Shown: piece after piece, positions 1 to 9,779 of the stretch
How the letters are laid out: each line of letters begins with the position of its first letter
Numbering within the stretch: the first letter of the stretch is position 1
Virus record (IMG/VR): IMGVR_UViG_3300047546_000489
Location: 1-37,374 of that record
DNA: 37,374 nt
Reading direction: 5' to 3' (one strand)
Origin: a virus
Notes under the pieces: model-generated
The model's database searches: none
What the model saw: only the letters and a program-made list of their open reading frames with translations
Told to the model about the DNA's origin: nothing
Translations under genes and position numbers: made by a program

Positions 1-2714
1 CAATATTCAATAGAACAGGTCTTACCTTACTCCCTCAAAGAGTTGTAACCGCTACTGAAACTGGACCAGTCTATGGAAGACAAACCCTAGAATTACCACA
101 TAATACTATAGATGGTAATATCTCATTGTCTAGTTTATACTCTGCCGATGGTATTGATAAGATTGCAGATCTGATTAGCCAAATGATCAATGGTTCTGTG
201 GACGTTGCTAAGGACGATTGGATCTTTGATTTGCAGGCTGATAAGGAAGCTATTTCTAAAATTGTATTTATGATTCAGGCTGGTGTACCAGCTAAAAATG
301 TTGCACTATTCATGTCGCAACCTATAATCAGAGAGTACATTAGTAAACAAAAAATGCTTCGCAGTAAATTCAATGAGCCACTTGGTATCAAAGATCCTGG
401 CACATACTACAGAATTACTGCAAGAGATCAGATTTTATTTGGTAAAGAGTTTGGATTTGGCTTAACTAAAAAAGATTATGAGAAAGATAAACGAGTGCAG
501 AAATGGATGCTATGGCCAACAATTGAGAGACTAGCTAAAAATGCAGACAAGAATCTTTTCTCAGAACAGTCTCTTGAAGAGAATATCAATAAGGAGGGGT
601 ATACAGATGTAGATAGAGCAGTGTTTGCGCATTATCTAGAAATAGAAGAAATGGCAAACGGAGTTACCAATCTTACACAGAAGTTAAACTTTGATACCAG
701 TAAGACCTCTACACTGTTTGAAGCAAGAACAAAACTCAGCGACTTAAATGATCTAGCAAATGGTATATCACAGGAGTCTATTGATATGATTATCAATAAC
801 TCTCCTAAAGGTGCATTTAAGATTCAAGACTTTATCATTGATGTATTTAAAGATATATTCCCATTAAGGGATGGTGAGAAAGTAAATAATCACATAGTTG
901 ATACTTTGTTGGCACGGGATAAAAACTTTAGGCAAAAGCTGTCAAAAATTAAGAAAAGAATAGGTATGACAGATGATGAGGATGTGATCAATAAATATAG
1001 ATCAGATCTCATTTCATTTATCTTCCAACAGCATTACTATAAGTTTAATCCAAATGCAAAAACATATAATGGTGCAGAGATAACCTATGATGTTCAAGAA
1101 GTAAAGTCACTTAATAGCGGAGCTTTTGTAAAAGATGGTGTACTCTATGTAGATAGGACAAAAATTAAAGAGATATTTGATTCTGAAAAATATAAATCAG
1201 AACAAGCTTGGACATATGCAATTGCTCCTTTAGATCCATCTGTTTTATCTCTTTATGATAAAAATGTTGCAGAGGCATTGTATTATAAATACACATACCA
1301 AAGAGAGATTAATAGATCCATAGCTACCAATAGTTTTGAAAATGTATCCAAGACTAAGGAATTCTTTGAGTATAAAAAAGAATTTAAAGATGATGCATAT
1401 GCTGACTTCAAGGCATATGAGATGGTCCTTAGAGACAGGACACTGGATGGCTTGAATTACCATGGACACATGTTCTTTGGTAAAAGAGCATATGCTAAAC
1501 AAGTTATGGCTCTGAAAGATACTAATCCAGAACTGTTTGAAAAGTACCAGTTCCTTAGTGACTTAGAGATTGTTAATACTAGATATGGATCTACGGAAAT
1601 TTCTAACCTTAGAATTGGTGGAAGACCAAGAGGAAAGGACATAGAAAGACTCTACGACAATCTACAGGAACTTGCAGATCCAACAGTAAGAAAAGTAAAA
1701 GATTCTTTTGAGAATGCTTTGCTAAGCAATCTGTTTCAGAAGATGACACACTTTGCATTACTTCAGTCCGGTATTGATACTGGAAGCACGTTTAGTCTGA
1801 TTCCATTTGTATCAAATGAAAGTTATCTTAATCTAGTAAAGGAGCCATACGAACAGTTCTTGGCTGATTCCGATACTAAACCACTAGATTTATATGATAA
1901 CTTATTTGAAGCACAGTATTCTGAAGAAGGTAATAAAGCCCTGAAAGTAAAAGTAAAGGCCTTTGCTAAATCTATCTATGGTATAACACCATATCAAAGA
2001 TATACAAGAGAGTACATGTATCTTCCTGGTGATGATGAAAGTATAGAAATTGATCAACAGGGACGTGTTGATACGAGTATAGCCTTTGATAAAGTTAAAA
2101 TAGGAAAAGATAACTTGACTAATACTCTTATGTTTTTTCCATCTAATGTTAGCATGCTTACTGAAGCTACAATGAAGGAATTTGCGGAGGTTATAAGAAG
2201 CACTGGCAAAAAACAACTTGTAGTATTTAATGAGATAGATGGCAGAACTAAAAATGTACAGGGTAATAATTCTGCATATAGAGCAATGGGTAATATGGCT
2301 TATGGCATTGTAACTAAAAAAGGATCTATGCCTACTAAGCCTGATGGTAAACTAGATAAACCAGCAATGTTTACTGACGAAACCCTAGATGACAACAAAG
2401 TTATGATTGATGAAATGATCAAAGGTCTTGCTGCAAAACAAGCCGAAGGTTATGAGTTAGTCTTTGATTTTAGAGGTTATGGTCAATACATGGCAGGATA
2501 TAATGAATATGCAGAAAACAAAGAAGGAAAGCCTGATTTTGATGCATCAGCTCCAGAAACTTTTAACTATCTTTCGCAGCAGTTATTTGAGAACTTTGGA
2601 TACCTAAATCCTAATTACTTAAAGACACTTGAAGGTAGAAGAATTGTACAGTCTAGACAGCCTGTCACAGATGAAGAAATATTTGACCTTAAAAAATCTT
2701 GTAAATTAGCGTAA
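1..2714 (+). CDS. Large virion-type protein, 5' end outside window
   Basis: The frame is open from base 3 to the TAA at 2712-2714 with no stop, so the gene begins left of the window. 903 codons are visible, and a TTG at 126 is only an internal codon. I see no signal peptide or obvious catalytic motif. The last 180 residues form a distinct globular-looking segment with two hydrophobic strands (LVVFNEIDG and YELVFDFRGYG) and the block MAYGIVTKKG, which may be a small alpha/beta domain. The stop overlaps the next start (TAATG), so the two genes are translationally coupled. In crAss-like phages the giant genes in this position encode virion-packaged or ejected proteins beside the virion RNA polymerase. 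No DxDGD polymerase signature is present in the visible part. The structural role is inferred from size and context. Confidence 0.7.
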   Translation, partial: IFNRTGLTLLPQRVVTATETGPVYGRQTLELPHNTIDGNISLSSLYSADGIDKIADLISQMINGSVDVAKDDWIFDLQADKEAISKIVFMIQAGVPAKNVALFMSQPIIREYISKQKMLRSKFNEPLGIKDPGTYYRITARDQILFGKEFGFGLTKKDYEKDKRVQKWMLWPTIERLAKNADKNLFSEQSLEENINKEGYTDVDRAVFAHYLEIEEMANGVTNLTQKLNFDTSKTSTLFEARTKLSDLNDLANGISQESIDMIINNSPKGAFKIQDFIIDVFKDIFPLRDGEKVNNHIVDTLLARDKNFRQKLSKIKKRIGMTDDEDVINKYRSDLISFIFQQHYYKFNPNAKTYNGAEITYDVQEVKSLNSGAFVKDGVLYVDRTKIKEIFDSEKYKSEQAWTYAIAPLDPSVLSLYDKNVAEALYYKYTYQREINRSIATNSFENVSKTKEFFEYKKEFKDDAYADFKAYEMVLRDRTLDGLNYHGHMFFGKRAYAKQVMALKDTNPELFEKYQFLSDLEIVNTRYGSTEISNLRIGGRPRGKDIERLYDNLQELADPTVRKVKDSFENALLSNLFQKMTHFALLQSGIDTGSTFSLIPFVSNESYLNLVKEPYEQFLADSDTKPLDLYDNLFEAQYSEEGNKALKVKVKAFAKSIYGITPYQRYTREYMYLPGDDESIEIDQQGRVDTSIAFDKVKIGKDNLTNTLMFFPSNVSMLTEATMKEFAEVIRSTGKKQLVVFNEIDGRTKNVQGNNSAYRAMGNMAYGIVTKKGSMPTKPDGKLDKPAMFTDETLDDNKVMIDEMIKGLAAKQAEGYELVFDFRGYGQYMAGYNEYAENKEGKPDFDASAPETFNYLSQQLFENFGYLNPNYLKTLEGRRIVQSRQPVTDEEIFDLKKSCKLA

Positions 2715-5700
2715 TGAACTCTTGTCCGATACCATCAGAATTTGAACCATTAGTAGAACATGCTGTATCCGTAGGTATACCTGAAAGGTCTGCTGTAAGT
2801 CAGGCATTGAGAGCATACATGATTCATAACTCTAGCCTAAAGGCAGGAGAAGAACCTACTATGCCAACCAATGATGAGTTCAATAAAATAATGGATGATT
2901 ATAATATCTTCATTAACTCTCCTGATAGGCAAACGGTTACAGAAGCTCCGGTAGGATCTAAGGATTACTTTGCTGATATAGAGAATGCATTCCCTTGGTA
3001 TAAGGTTATAAGAGAAGGTCTGCAGATTGACACTGAATCTCAGTCAAATCTTAAAGGCCGTGCTATTGTAAAAGCTATTGCAGAAAAATTAAGTAGCAAC
3101 TTAGGAGTACCTTATCAGTTTGTTACTGCTGCTGAAGCACAAGAGATTACTAAAGATGTAAATGTTTGGTCTGGACAACCTGCATTTTATTTCGGAGATA
3201 CAATTTATATCCTGCCAGAATTAGCAACAGAGAAGTCTGTGTTCCATGAATTTGCCCATCCATTAGTAAGGGCTATTGCAACAGCTAATCCTGAGTTATT
3301 TAAAAATTTGTATAAGCAAGTAATGGCTACATCGAAAGGTCAAGCATTACTTGAGAAAGCAAAAACTGCTTATCCTTCTGCCGCACCAAATGATCCAATT
3401 GTAATGGAGGAAGTATTGGTTATGGCTTTAACTCAGGCAGCAACAGACACAACTGATTCTGCGTTTAACAAGTTCATTTCCAATCTGTTGTATGCAATCA
3501 AGCAACTTCTACGTAGAGTATTTGGAAAAGTAAAAGTTGAAAAACTTAATCCTAATACTACTATTGGGGAGCTTGCAGACATGTTGATGTTAGAAGAGTT
3601 TGACATAGATACAAAATCTATTACTCGTGAAGACATAGCTGCTTACATGACTGAGTACGATAACCTTATTGAATCAATCAATAAGTTATCTCAAAGCACA
3701 TTACAGGGATCAACTGATGAATTATTCAATATGATCTCTGGTCATATTCAGCTTATAAAAAATAACAAGGACTATAAAGCAATGGATCAGATTCTAAAGG
3801 ATTTGTACCAAAGGTCTGACCTGAAAGAAATCTATGAGAGTTTAGCCCCATACCAAAGTAAAAATGAGTATCTAATAAATGAGATGACTCGGCTCCAGCA
3901 GGATGCAGAGTTTGCTAAGCAACATACAAAAGCATTCCTTGATAGTCTATTGCGTCTCAATGCAATGACAGATAGAGTACATACAGAGCTTATTAATCTT
4001 GTGAAGGATATGAATTCACAAGATAATGTAGGTAAAGTATTTTACTTTAACAACATTATGAATTCATGGGATGAGTTCTTAAATGGTATGGAGACTACCA
4101 TTAACAACGAACTACAGTCTGGAGGAATAAAACCTGACAATCCTATTATATCATTAGTTGGAGGTATCAGAAGAAAGATATCTAATGCACAGAAGACAGC
4201 AAACAAAGTATATACTGAAGGTGTATCACAGGTTCTAAAGTCTCAGATAGCACCAATGAAGACTGCTATTGATGATAAGTATGACCAGATTATGGAGGAT
4301 CTTCGTAGAAGGAATGCTCCTCCAAGTATTATAGCGCAGAAACAAAAAGACTATTGGGGTCTTGAAGGACCAGAACTTGCTGAGTTCCTAGACCTTAAGA
4401 ATAAAAAAGATAAAGGATTGCCAATGTCTTCTATTGAATCTCACAACTTTGAGATTCTAAAGACAAAGAGTTATAGAGACGGGGCATATCTTACTGATGA
4501 GAAGATTGATTACCTAATGACCGGCAGGCTTGGTGATAGCCATGCTCTTAATTCCTTTATGGAAGGTTTTGTATATAACCAAGATCCAATTGTATTTGGA
4601 TTTGCTGGATGGGTAAAGGATAATCTCACTGAAGTATTTACCTCATCACAAAGAAAAGGTAATGCATTCCTTAATGAGGTTAAGCCATTGCTTGAGGCTG
4701 CTGGTTATAACCAATCTAATCCTGCTGCATTCGGAAGAAAATCTACTTTTAGAGATAAGAAAGGTGGTATAGATAAGGATGGTAAATACGTTACCAAAGA
4801 TGTAAATACTATTATCAATCCATGGAAAGACTATAGGGCTGATATTGCCAGACTAGAATCAGAGATTAGGGCAGCAACTGAAATAGCCTATACATCAGGA
4901 AACAATGATGAGGTTCTAAGACTTAAAAAAGAAAAGAGAGACTACGAACAAAAGTATTTCCATACCCCATATACAGAGGAATACTATAAAAGATTTAGTG
5001 TTTTTAATCAAGGTCCTGGAGATATCATCGGTGCAAAAGCCGAAGCTGCTAGAAATGAATTATTATCAAAGATTCAAAATCTTACTACATCAATTGGTAT
5101 CTCTACAACAAATGAGAACTTTGATACTAGAGATGAATTAGCAACTCTTTGGAGAGAATACAGACAGCTGCATTCTAACTATACTTCTTCTGGTCAATTA
5201 AAAGATGCAGAAGGAATTAAGATTGCAGAAAGACTTAGAGAATTTAGAAACAGCTCTAAGGATTTGTATGACAATAATCTTATTCCAGAATTATTTACTA
5301 GTTCCCTTGCTGCATATGAACAGTCTCTTATAGACCAAGGCTATGAGAAATGGGGAGTACCATTCATGAAACTTAGAAATAAGTGGATTGAAAAGAATAC
5401 TAGAACTGTAATCAAAGACAACTTCTATGCAGAGCAAAAAAGAATTACAGATGAGATTAAGCAGATAAGCAGCAAACTACCTAAAAATCTACAGGCAGAG
5501 TTTGATTTAAGTAAACACTATGAGAAGCTTCTGCAACTGATGAATCCCTATAGAGATGAGGATAATCAGCCTGAGGCTACAGCAATGGACTTGCGTAACA
5601 TTGAGGCCATAAAGGAAACCCAGGAGTTAATCAATCTTGCAAAAGAAAATTTACCTAGACTTACTGGTCTGACACAACTGGAGCATGCTACCCTTAGTAA

Positions 5701-8446
5701 CTACTACGAAAAATTATCTGAGGGAGAACCTATTACTCAGCAGGAAAGAGATGAGGTAAAAGTATTATTAGATAAAAAGTCACAGTTTGGTTTATCTAAA
5801 GAAGATAAAGCCAGGCTGTATGAATTATATTCAGAGCTAGGAGAATTACAGAAGTCATATCCAACAGATTATTACATGGATATGTTTAATAACTACCTAA
5901 GCCTGGTTGACATGGATCTTTTAGAGTCAAACTTTGACATGAAAGATGTTACAATGGATACTGCAGATAGAGTTCTGAATATGGACTTCTATAATACTAT
6001 AGTTAGTACGAATCCGGAATTCAAAGAATGGTTTGATAAGAATCATATCATCAAAACAGTTACCGATAAGTTTGGAGTAAAGACTAGAAAGATAGAACGA
6101 GTAAAGGCTTGGAGTGTAGTAAGACCAAGGAACATACAATACTATGACATCTTTAGCTTTACTAATTCTTTAGGTCAGCCTGAGTCTATTGTAGGTATGC
6201 CTAACCACCTTTACTATGAGAGAACTGTAAAGGAGAAGTTTATTACAAAGCCTATATCTGTACTTGAGGCAATTGAACAAGGAGATATTACTAAGGCCAA
6301 CATGGATAATAAAGGTAATTGGTTACCTAGATTAGACATTGAGGATAAGAAGTATGTAAATGAAAAGTTCTTTAATATCCGTGACACGGATAAGAACTTG
6401 TATAATGCTATTATTGCCCTAACTAAATGGCACTTTACTTTTCAGGAGAATAGCCCTAATAGTTCTAAGCTAGGTTTTGATATACCGAGATATAGAAAGG
6501 AAGGATTTGAATCTAGAATGGAATACTTTACCGCTGAAGGTAAATTAGAAAATCCAATATCTAGATGGTGGAGAAGACTTAAGTCATTGTTCCAACCCGC
6601 ACCTGATGATGCTGATGAAGGATACAACTTCAAGGATCAGATGATGATGATGGATGGTGAGGTATACAATGATGAGAATGCTGGAATTCCAATTACCGGA
6701 TTGTCTGCATTAGAACCTGATGACGTATCATTAGATCTTACTTATAGCATGTTAAAGTTTATGATTGCATCTGAAAAGCAGAGAAAGCTTGTTGAGATGA
6801 ATCCAATGGCTAGAGCATTGCAGATGGTAATGAGAGGTTCTGAAGATGCTATTAATGAATTTAAAAACATTAATAAAAGGACACAGAAAAACAACAGTAC
6901 TTGGAACCTTACTGCAGAAAAAACAACACTGGGTAAGAGTAAAGGGAAGTCAGTTAGAGAAACAGCAATAGATAACTTTATAGAAAGGGAATTTGAAGGA
7001 GTAGTACGCAAGGGTGTTCTAGGTAAGGATAAAGACAATCACTGGATTAATAAAGCTGTAGATAACATTATGAAGTTATCTGCATTCGGATACTTTGCTA
7101 TGGACATACCTAGTGGTCTTAAGAACTCTTTCTCTGCTAGAATACAAAGTATTCAAGAAGCAGCAGGAGGTCAGTACTACAATATGACTAACTATGCTAA
7201 AGGAGTAGCTTGGTCAAATAAAACCATGTGGGAGATAAGTCTTAACGTAAATAAGTTTGGACCTAAGTCACATGATGAGCAGCTTGTTGAAATATTTGAT
7301 GCAGTACAGGGAAGGTTTGAAGAAAAGTTTGCTGACCATGGTTCAAGATCATTAACTAAAGATGCACTTGGTGGATTGACCTGGATGACTAGCTTCCGTA
7401 AATGGACAGAATTAAATTCATCATTGTCTATATTCGGTGCAATGCTGCATCACGAAAAAAATGTAACCCAAACAATTAATGGAGTTACTAAAAGGATTGC
7501 ATATATAGATGCATGGGAGACTGTAGACAATCAAATAAGATTAAAAGAAGGTGTAGATCCTGAATGGGGGGTTAATGGAGCTAAGTTTAAAGCATTTAAG
7601 AATAAGGTACAGGGTGTTAACAATAGCCTGAACGGTTCCTTTGCTAAGTTTGATTATGCTGAAGCAGATAAGTTTATGGCCTTCAGATTTGTCATAGCCT
7701 TTAAACGCTGGTTCATTAGAATGTTCTTAAACAGATACCAGTTCAGAGGTAGCATCCGTAATCCTAAATACAGATACGATGCTGCTGTAGGTGATACTGT
7801 TATGGGATTCCATGTAGAAGCAATGAGAGCACTCTTTAGAGGAATACAAAGTAGAGGAGAATACTTTAATTTCTTATCACCATCCGAGAAGGCTGCATTA
7901 TGGAAGACAACCATGGATGTTGCATACCTTATTTTATTCAGCATGGCTATCTCAATGATCTTTGGATTTGATGAAGATGATGAAGATAAGTTTGAAAAGA
8001 TTAGAGATAGATCAGGACCTCTTCCATTCTTTGGGGTAAGTGAAAATGAAGCTGACTTTAAACTAGGGGGATGGCTAACCAACCATGCACTGCTTATGAC
8101 AATGCAACTTAAGAATGAAACAGTACAATGGTTACCTTTGCCTGGACTAGGTGCAGATAACTATCTGGAGATGCTTAAGCTAGATGCAATAGCAATGAAG
8201 AATACTTTAGATAACTATAAAAAAATGGGTGGTGCATTAGGTCTTGTTGCTGGTAATGCACTATTTGGAATAGATGACACTAAAGCATATTGGGATCAGA
8301 GAGAAGGACCATACTCATGGATGCAAGAAGGTGAAGAAGGAAGTAAGGCATTAAGTTATTTCTTCAGATCATTCGGTGTTACGGGTAAATCATTAGATCC
8401 TGCACAAGCAACAACTAACTGGGTTAAATCATCAAATTGGAGATAA
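2714..8446 (+). CDS. Giant 1,910-residue virion-type protein with zincin-like domain
   Basis: Residues 178-182 read HEFAH, a zinc-metalloprotease HExxH core, with acidic candidates for a third ligand at E232/E233 (MEEV). This spacing is typical of zincin domains in large polyvalent phage proteins. The middle (roughly 300-1,300) is charged and helical with coiled-coil character. A hydrophobic helix (AYLILFSMAISMIFGF) lies near residue 1,735, followed by an acidic stretch and further amphipathic helices. Very large helical proteins of this kind with one late hydrophobic segment are usual among phage proteins carried in the capsid and injected with DNA. The gene is coupled to its upstream neighbour (TAATG) and followed after 4 bases by a small basic gene. 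The protease activity and virion location are inferences. The ORF itself is certain. Confidence 0.8.
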   Translation: MNSCPIPSEFEPLVEHAVSVGIPERSAVSQALRAYMIHNSSLKAGEEPTMPTNDEFNKIMDDYNIFINSPDRQTVTEAPVGSKDYFADIENAFPWYKVIREGLQIDTESQSNLKGRAIVKAIAEKLSSNLGVPYQFVTAAEAQEITKDVNVWSGQPAFYFGDTIYILPELATEKSVFHEFAHPLVRAIATANPELFKNLYKQVMATSKGQALLEKAKTAYPSAAPNDPIVMEEVLVMALTQAATDTTDSAFNKFISNLLYAIKQLLRRVFGKVKVEKLNPNTTIGELADMLMLEEFDIDTKSITREDIAAYMTEYDNLIESINKLSQSTLQGSTDELFNMISGHIQLIKNNKDYKAMDQILKDLYQRSDLKEIYESLAPYQSKNEYLINEMTRLQQDAEFAKQHTKAFLDSLLRLNAMTDRVHTELINLVKDMNSQDNVGKVFYFNNIMNSWDEFLNGMETTINNELQSGGIKPDNPIISLVGGIRRKISNAQKTANKVYTEGVSQVLKSQIAPMKTAIDDKYDQIMEDLRRRNAPPSIIAQKQKDYWGLEGPELAEFLDLKNKKDKGLPMSSIESHNFEILKTKSYRDGAYLTDEKIDYLMTGRLGDSHALNSFMEGFVYNQDPIVFGFAGWVKDNLTEVFTSSQRKGNAFLNEVKPLLEAAGYNQSNPAAFGRKSTFRDKKGGIDKDGKYVTKDVNTIINPWKDYRADIARLESEIRAATEIAYTSGNNDEVLRLKKEKRDYEQKYFHTPYTEEYYKRFSVFNQGPGDIIGAKAEAARNELLSKIQNLTTSIGISTTNENFDTRDELATLWREYRQLHSNYTSSGQLKDAEGIKIAERLREFRNSSKDLYDNNLIPELFTSSLAAYEQSLIDQGYEKWGVPFMKLRNKWIEKNTRTVIKDNFYAEQKRITDEIKQISSKLPKNLQAEFDLSKHYEKLLQLMNPYRDEDNQPEATAMDLRNIEAIKETQELINLAKENLPRLTGLTQLEHATLSNYYEKLSEGEPITQQERDEVKVLLDKKSQFGLSKEDKARLYELYSELGELQKSYPTDYYMDMFNNYLSLVDMDLLESNFDMKDVTMDTADRVLNMDFYNTIVSTNPEFKEWFDKNHIIKTVTDKFGVKTRKIERVKAWSVVRPRNIQYYDIFSFTNSLGQPESIVGMPNHLYYERTVKEKFITKPISVLEAIEQGDITKANMDNKGNWLPRLDIEDKKYVNEKFFNIRDTDKNLYNAIIALTKWHFTFQENSPNSSKLGFDIPRYRKEGFESRMEYFTAEGKLENPISRWWRRLKSLFQPAPDDADEGYNFKDQMMMMDGEVYNDENAGIPITGLSALEPDDVSLDLTYSMLKFMIASEKQRKLVEMNPMARALQMVMRGSEDAINEFKNINKRTQKNNSTWNLTAEKTTLGKSKGKSVRETAIDNFIEREFEGVVRKGVLGKDKDNHWINKAVDNIMKLSAFGYFAMDIPSGLKNSFSARIQSIQEAAGGQYYNMTNYAKGVAWSNKTMWEISLNVNKFGPKSHDEQLVEIFDAVQGRFEEKFADHGSRSLTKDALGGLTWMTSFRKWTELNSSLSIFGAMLHHEKNVTQTINGVTKRIAYIDAWETVDNQIRLKEGVDPEWGVNGAKFKAFKNKVQGVNNSLNGSFAKFDYAEADKFMAFRFVIAFKRWFIRMFLNRYQFRGSIRNPKYRYDAAVGDTVMGFHVEAMRALFRGIQSRGEYFNFLSPSEKAALWKTTMDVAYLILFSMAISMIFGFDEDDEDKFEKIRDRSGPLPFFGVSENEADFKLGGWLTNHALLMTMQLKNETVQWLPLPGLGADNYLEMLKLDAIAMKNTLDNYKKMGGALGLVAGNALFGIDDTKAYWDQREGPYSWMQEGEEGSKALSYFFRSFGVTGKSLDPAQATTNWVKSSNWR

Positions 8447-8450
8447 TAGA

Positions 8451-8594
8451 ATGGCAAAAACAGTATCAGTAAAGAATGCCTTTGCACCTAAAGGCACAAG
8501 AAAAAAAAGACCAGGTGTAATATCTAAGACAAAGAACAGTGGTTTGAAGTCTAGTAAGAACTATAAGAAACCTTATAGGGGTCAGGGTAGATAA
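8451..8594 (+). CDS. Small very basic 47-residue protein
   Basis: ATG starts 4 bases after the stop of the giant gene, and TAA ends just before a terminator hairpin. The 47 residues are dominated by Lys, Arg, Ser and Gly, with blocks KGTRKKRPG near the middle and a tail KKPYRGQGR. There is no hydrophobic core, so the protein is probably disordered or nucleic-acid bound. Small basic proteins with a RPG...SKNYKK.YRGQGR layout occur next to virion genes in many phages; this is from memory and was not searched. Position and charge suggest a DNA-binding or virion-associated peptide. Its function is not known. Confidence 0.7.
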   Translation: MAKTVSVKNAFAPKGTRKKRPGVISKTKNSGLKSSKNYKKPYRGQGR

Positions 8595-8599
8595 AAAAA

Positions 8600-8617
8600 C
8601 CCCGGATTTCTCCGGGG
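8600..8617. terminator. Bidirectional intrinsic terminator between converging blocks
   Basis: CCCCGGA (8600-8606), loop TTTC, TCCGGGG (8611-8617) form a perfect 7-bp GC-rich stem. Six adenines precede it (8594-8599), giving a U-tract on the minus strand. CTTTCT follows on the plus strand, giving a weaker one. It lies 5 bases after the last plus-strand gene and about 40 bases after the last minus-strand gene, so it can end both converging transcripts and is better formed for the minus strand. Confidence 0.85.
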
Positions 8618-8654
8618 CTTTCTACCACATTAAACATATCAACAAACTAAAACA

Positions 8655-8939
8655 TCACAACAAAGTTGTAGCAAATTTGCTAAACTTAGTTTCTTTTGTT
8701 TTGTCAACAATAGCAACAGCAAATTCGTCTGAACACCAAGCAAGCATCATTGCCTTGATGTGCGTCTTAACTGCTTTAACATCATTAAATACTTCAGATA
8801 CCTGAAGTACCTGTCCATTTTTGGCTACTGTTTTTACAACATAGCCTATAACAGTTGTTCTTTCCTTCTCACCAGTCTCTTCATTAAGTACCAAGATTCT
8901 TCTTTTTGAATCATGGATTTGGATAGTTGGTTGTTTCAT
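8655..8939 (-). CDS. Small protein, possibly YegP/DUF1508-like
   Basis: A 94-residue protein and the last gene of the minus-strand replication block. Its stop precedes the bidirectional terminator, and its start overlaps the end of the pyrophosphohydrolase gene by 4 bases. The central part (GYVVKTVAKNGQVLQVSEVF, then a helix with KTHIKAM) resembles the beta-beta-beta-alpha unit of DUF1508/YegP proteins, where a strand ending in NGQ is followed by S-E and a helix. That resemblance is weak and by eye only. No catalytic residues are evident. Confidence 0.6.
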   Translation of the reverse strand: MKQPTIQIHDSKRRILVLNEETGEKERTTVIGYVVKTVAKNGQVLQVSEVFNDVKAVKTHIKAMMLAWCSDEFAVAIVDKTKETKFSKFATTLL

Positions 8940-9316
8940 TCTATTATGTCTTTAATATTAGGACGAAAATACGAAGGACCTTTCAATATTTTACCATCTT
9001 CTCGATAAATTGGTTTGCCATCAGCACCCAATTTACTCATATTAGATCTGTGGATTTCTCTAAATACTTCTTCAATCTTATGCTGAAGACCGTGCTTTAG
9101 TATTGTACCATAGATAATATAAAGCTGGTCACCAAGAGCATCAGCAATTCCTACTAGGTCATTCTTTTCTACAGCCTCTAGATACTCATTGTTTTCTTCT
9201 GCAAGCAAAGAGTATCGCAGTTTACCTTCATTACTACTGATTAGTCTTGGTTTGTTTCCATCTTTCTGGTCAAACACAGTATGGAAGTCACCAACCATCT
9301 GAATATAGTCTCTCAT
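8936..9316 (-). CDS. MazG-like all-alpha NTP pyrophosphohydrolase
   Basis: 126 residues. The metal-binding pattern of the all-alpha NTP-pyrophosphatase superfamily (MazG, HisE, dUTPase-like) is visible: E40-E41-x-x-E44 in the first helix pair and D59-x-x-x-D63 (DALGD) in the second, followed by QLYIIYG and a conserved HG. Such enzymes cleave nucleoside triphosphates or phosphoribosyl-ATP-like substrates to the monophosphate and pyrophosphate in the cytoplasm. The tail (IHRSNMSKLGADGKPIY ... GPSYFRPN) is typical of phage members. The gene sits 5 bases from a second possible member of the same fold, suggesting control of nucleotide pools. The substrate cannot be told from sequence. Confidence 0.85.
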   Translation of the reverse strand: MRDYIQMVGDFHTVFDQKDGNKPRLISSNEGKLRYSLLAEENNEYLEAVEKNDLVGIADALGDQLYIIYGTILKHGLQHKIEEVFREIHRSNMSKLGADGKPIYREDGKILKGPSYFRPNIKDIIE

Positions 9317-9321
9317 ATCTA

Positions 9322-9732
9322 CTACTCGGGTTTAAGGGTATAAATTAATTTATCATGTAAGGATTCGGAAGTACTCCAAAGATTATCACTTACACCTTCA
9401 TAGTCTGGATAATTAGGATTATGATTAATCCTTTTATATAACATACCCTTTATGATTAGCATATAAGCAATTACATCACCGATCTTTTCATCTATTGCCT
9501 CAGCAGTTGATGTCTCTGAAGCAATCATATCTTTCACAGACTGCAGATGTTTAACAGCATATTCCCATGCTACCTGCTCAGCTTTACAATGATACGACAG
9601 TCCTCCTGCCGCTCTTTTAAAATTAGAAAATACATCTTCTGTAGATGCATATTCAGCATTCTTCTTGTGAAATCTTTCCATAATCTCAGCAAGACTATGC
9701 AATGACATCTGTTCAAAATCTTCAAAGTTCAT
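9322..9732 (-). CDS. Helical protein resembling DUF1599/nucleotide-modification-associated family
   Basis: 136 residues, all helical. Visible landmarks are KKNAEYAS...DVFSNFKRAA (K-N-x-x-Y then N-F), KHLQSVKDM and DEKIGDVIAYMLII. The order of N-F-K, K-H and E-K-x-G-D-x-x-x-Y matches phage proteins called nucleotide modification associated or DUF1599-like, relatives of the all-alpha NTP pyrophosphatases. The E and D of EKIGD would be metal ligands. It lies directly upstream of the MazG-like gene in transcription order, with a hairpin separating it from the DUF932-like gene. Family assignment is by eye; activity is unproven. Confidence 0.6.
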   Translation of the reverse strand: MNFEDFEQMSLHSLAEIMERFHKKNAEYASTEDVFSNFKRAAGGLSYHCKAEQVAWEYAVKHLQSVKDMIASETSTAEAIDEKIGDVIAYMLIIKGMLYKRINHNPNYPDYEGVSDNLWSTSESLHDKLIYTLKPE

Positions 9733-9747
9733 AATGTCTTAAGGTAT

Positions 9748-9772
9748 GGGGAGGGATTTCATGCCCCTCCCC
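9748..9772 (-). terminator. GC-rich hairpin between genes, possible terminator or processing site
   Basis: GGGGAGGG (9748-9755) and CCCTCCCC (9765-9772) form a perfect 8-bp stem around a 9-base loop, in the 47-base gap between the DUF932-like gene (upstream in transcription) and the DUF1599-like gene. No U-tract follows on the minus strand, so it may be a pause, partial terminator or mRNA-stabilising element rather than a full intrinsic terminator. Confidence 0.55.
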
Positions 9773-9779
9773 TGGTTAA

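Noticed and set aside
126-2714. Start of the first gene at the TTG at 126
   Set aside because: The frame is open without a stop back to base 3, so the gene is cut by the window edge and 126 is internal.
1-8446. Virion RNA polymerase catalytic motif (DxDGD) in the giant proteins
   Set aside because: I looked for it and did not find it in either protein. The polymerase is probably outside the window.
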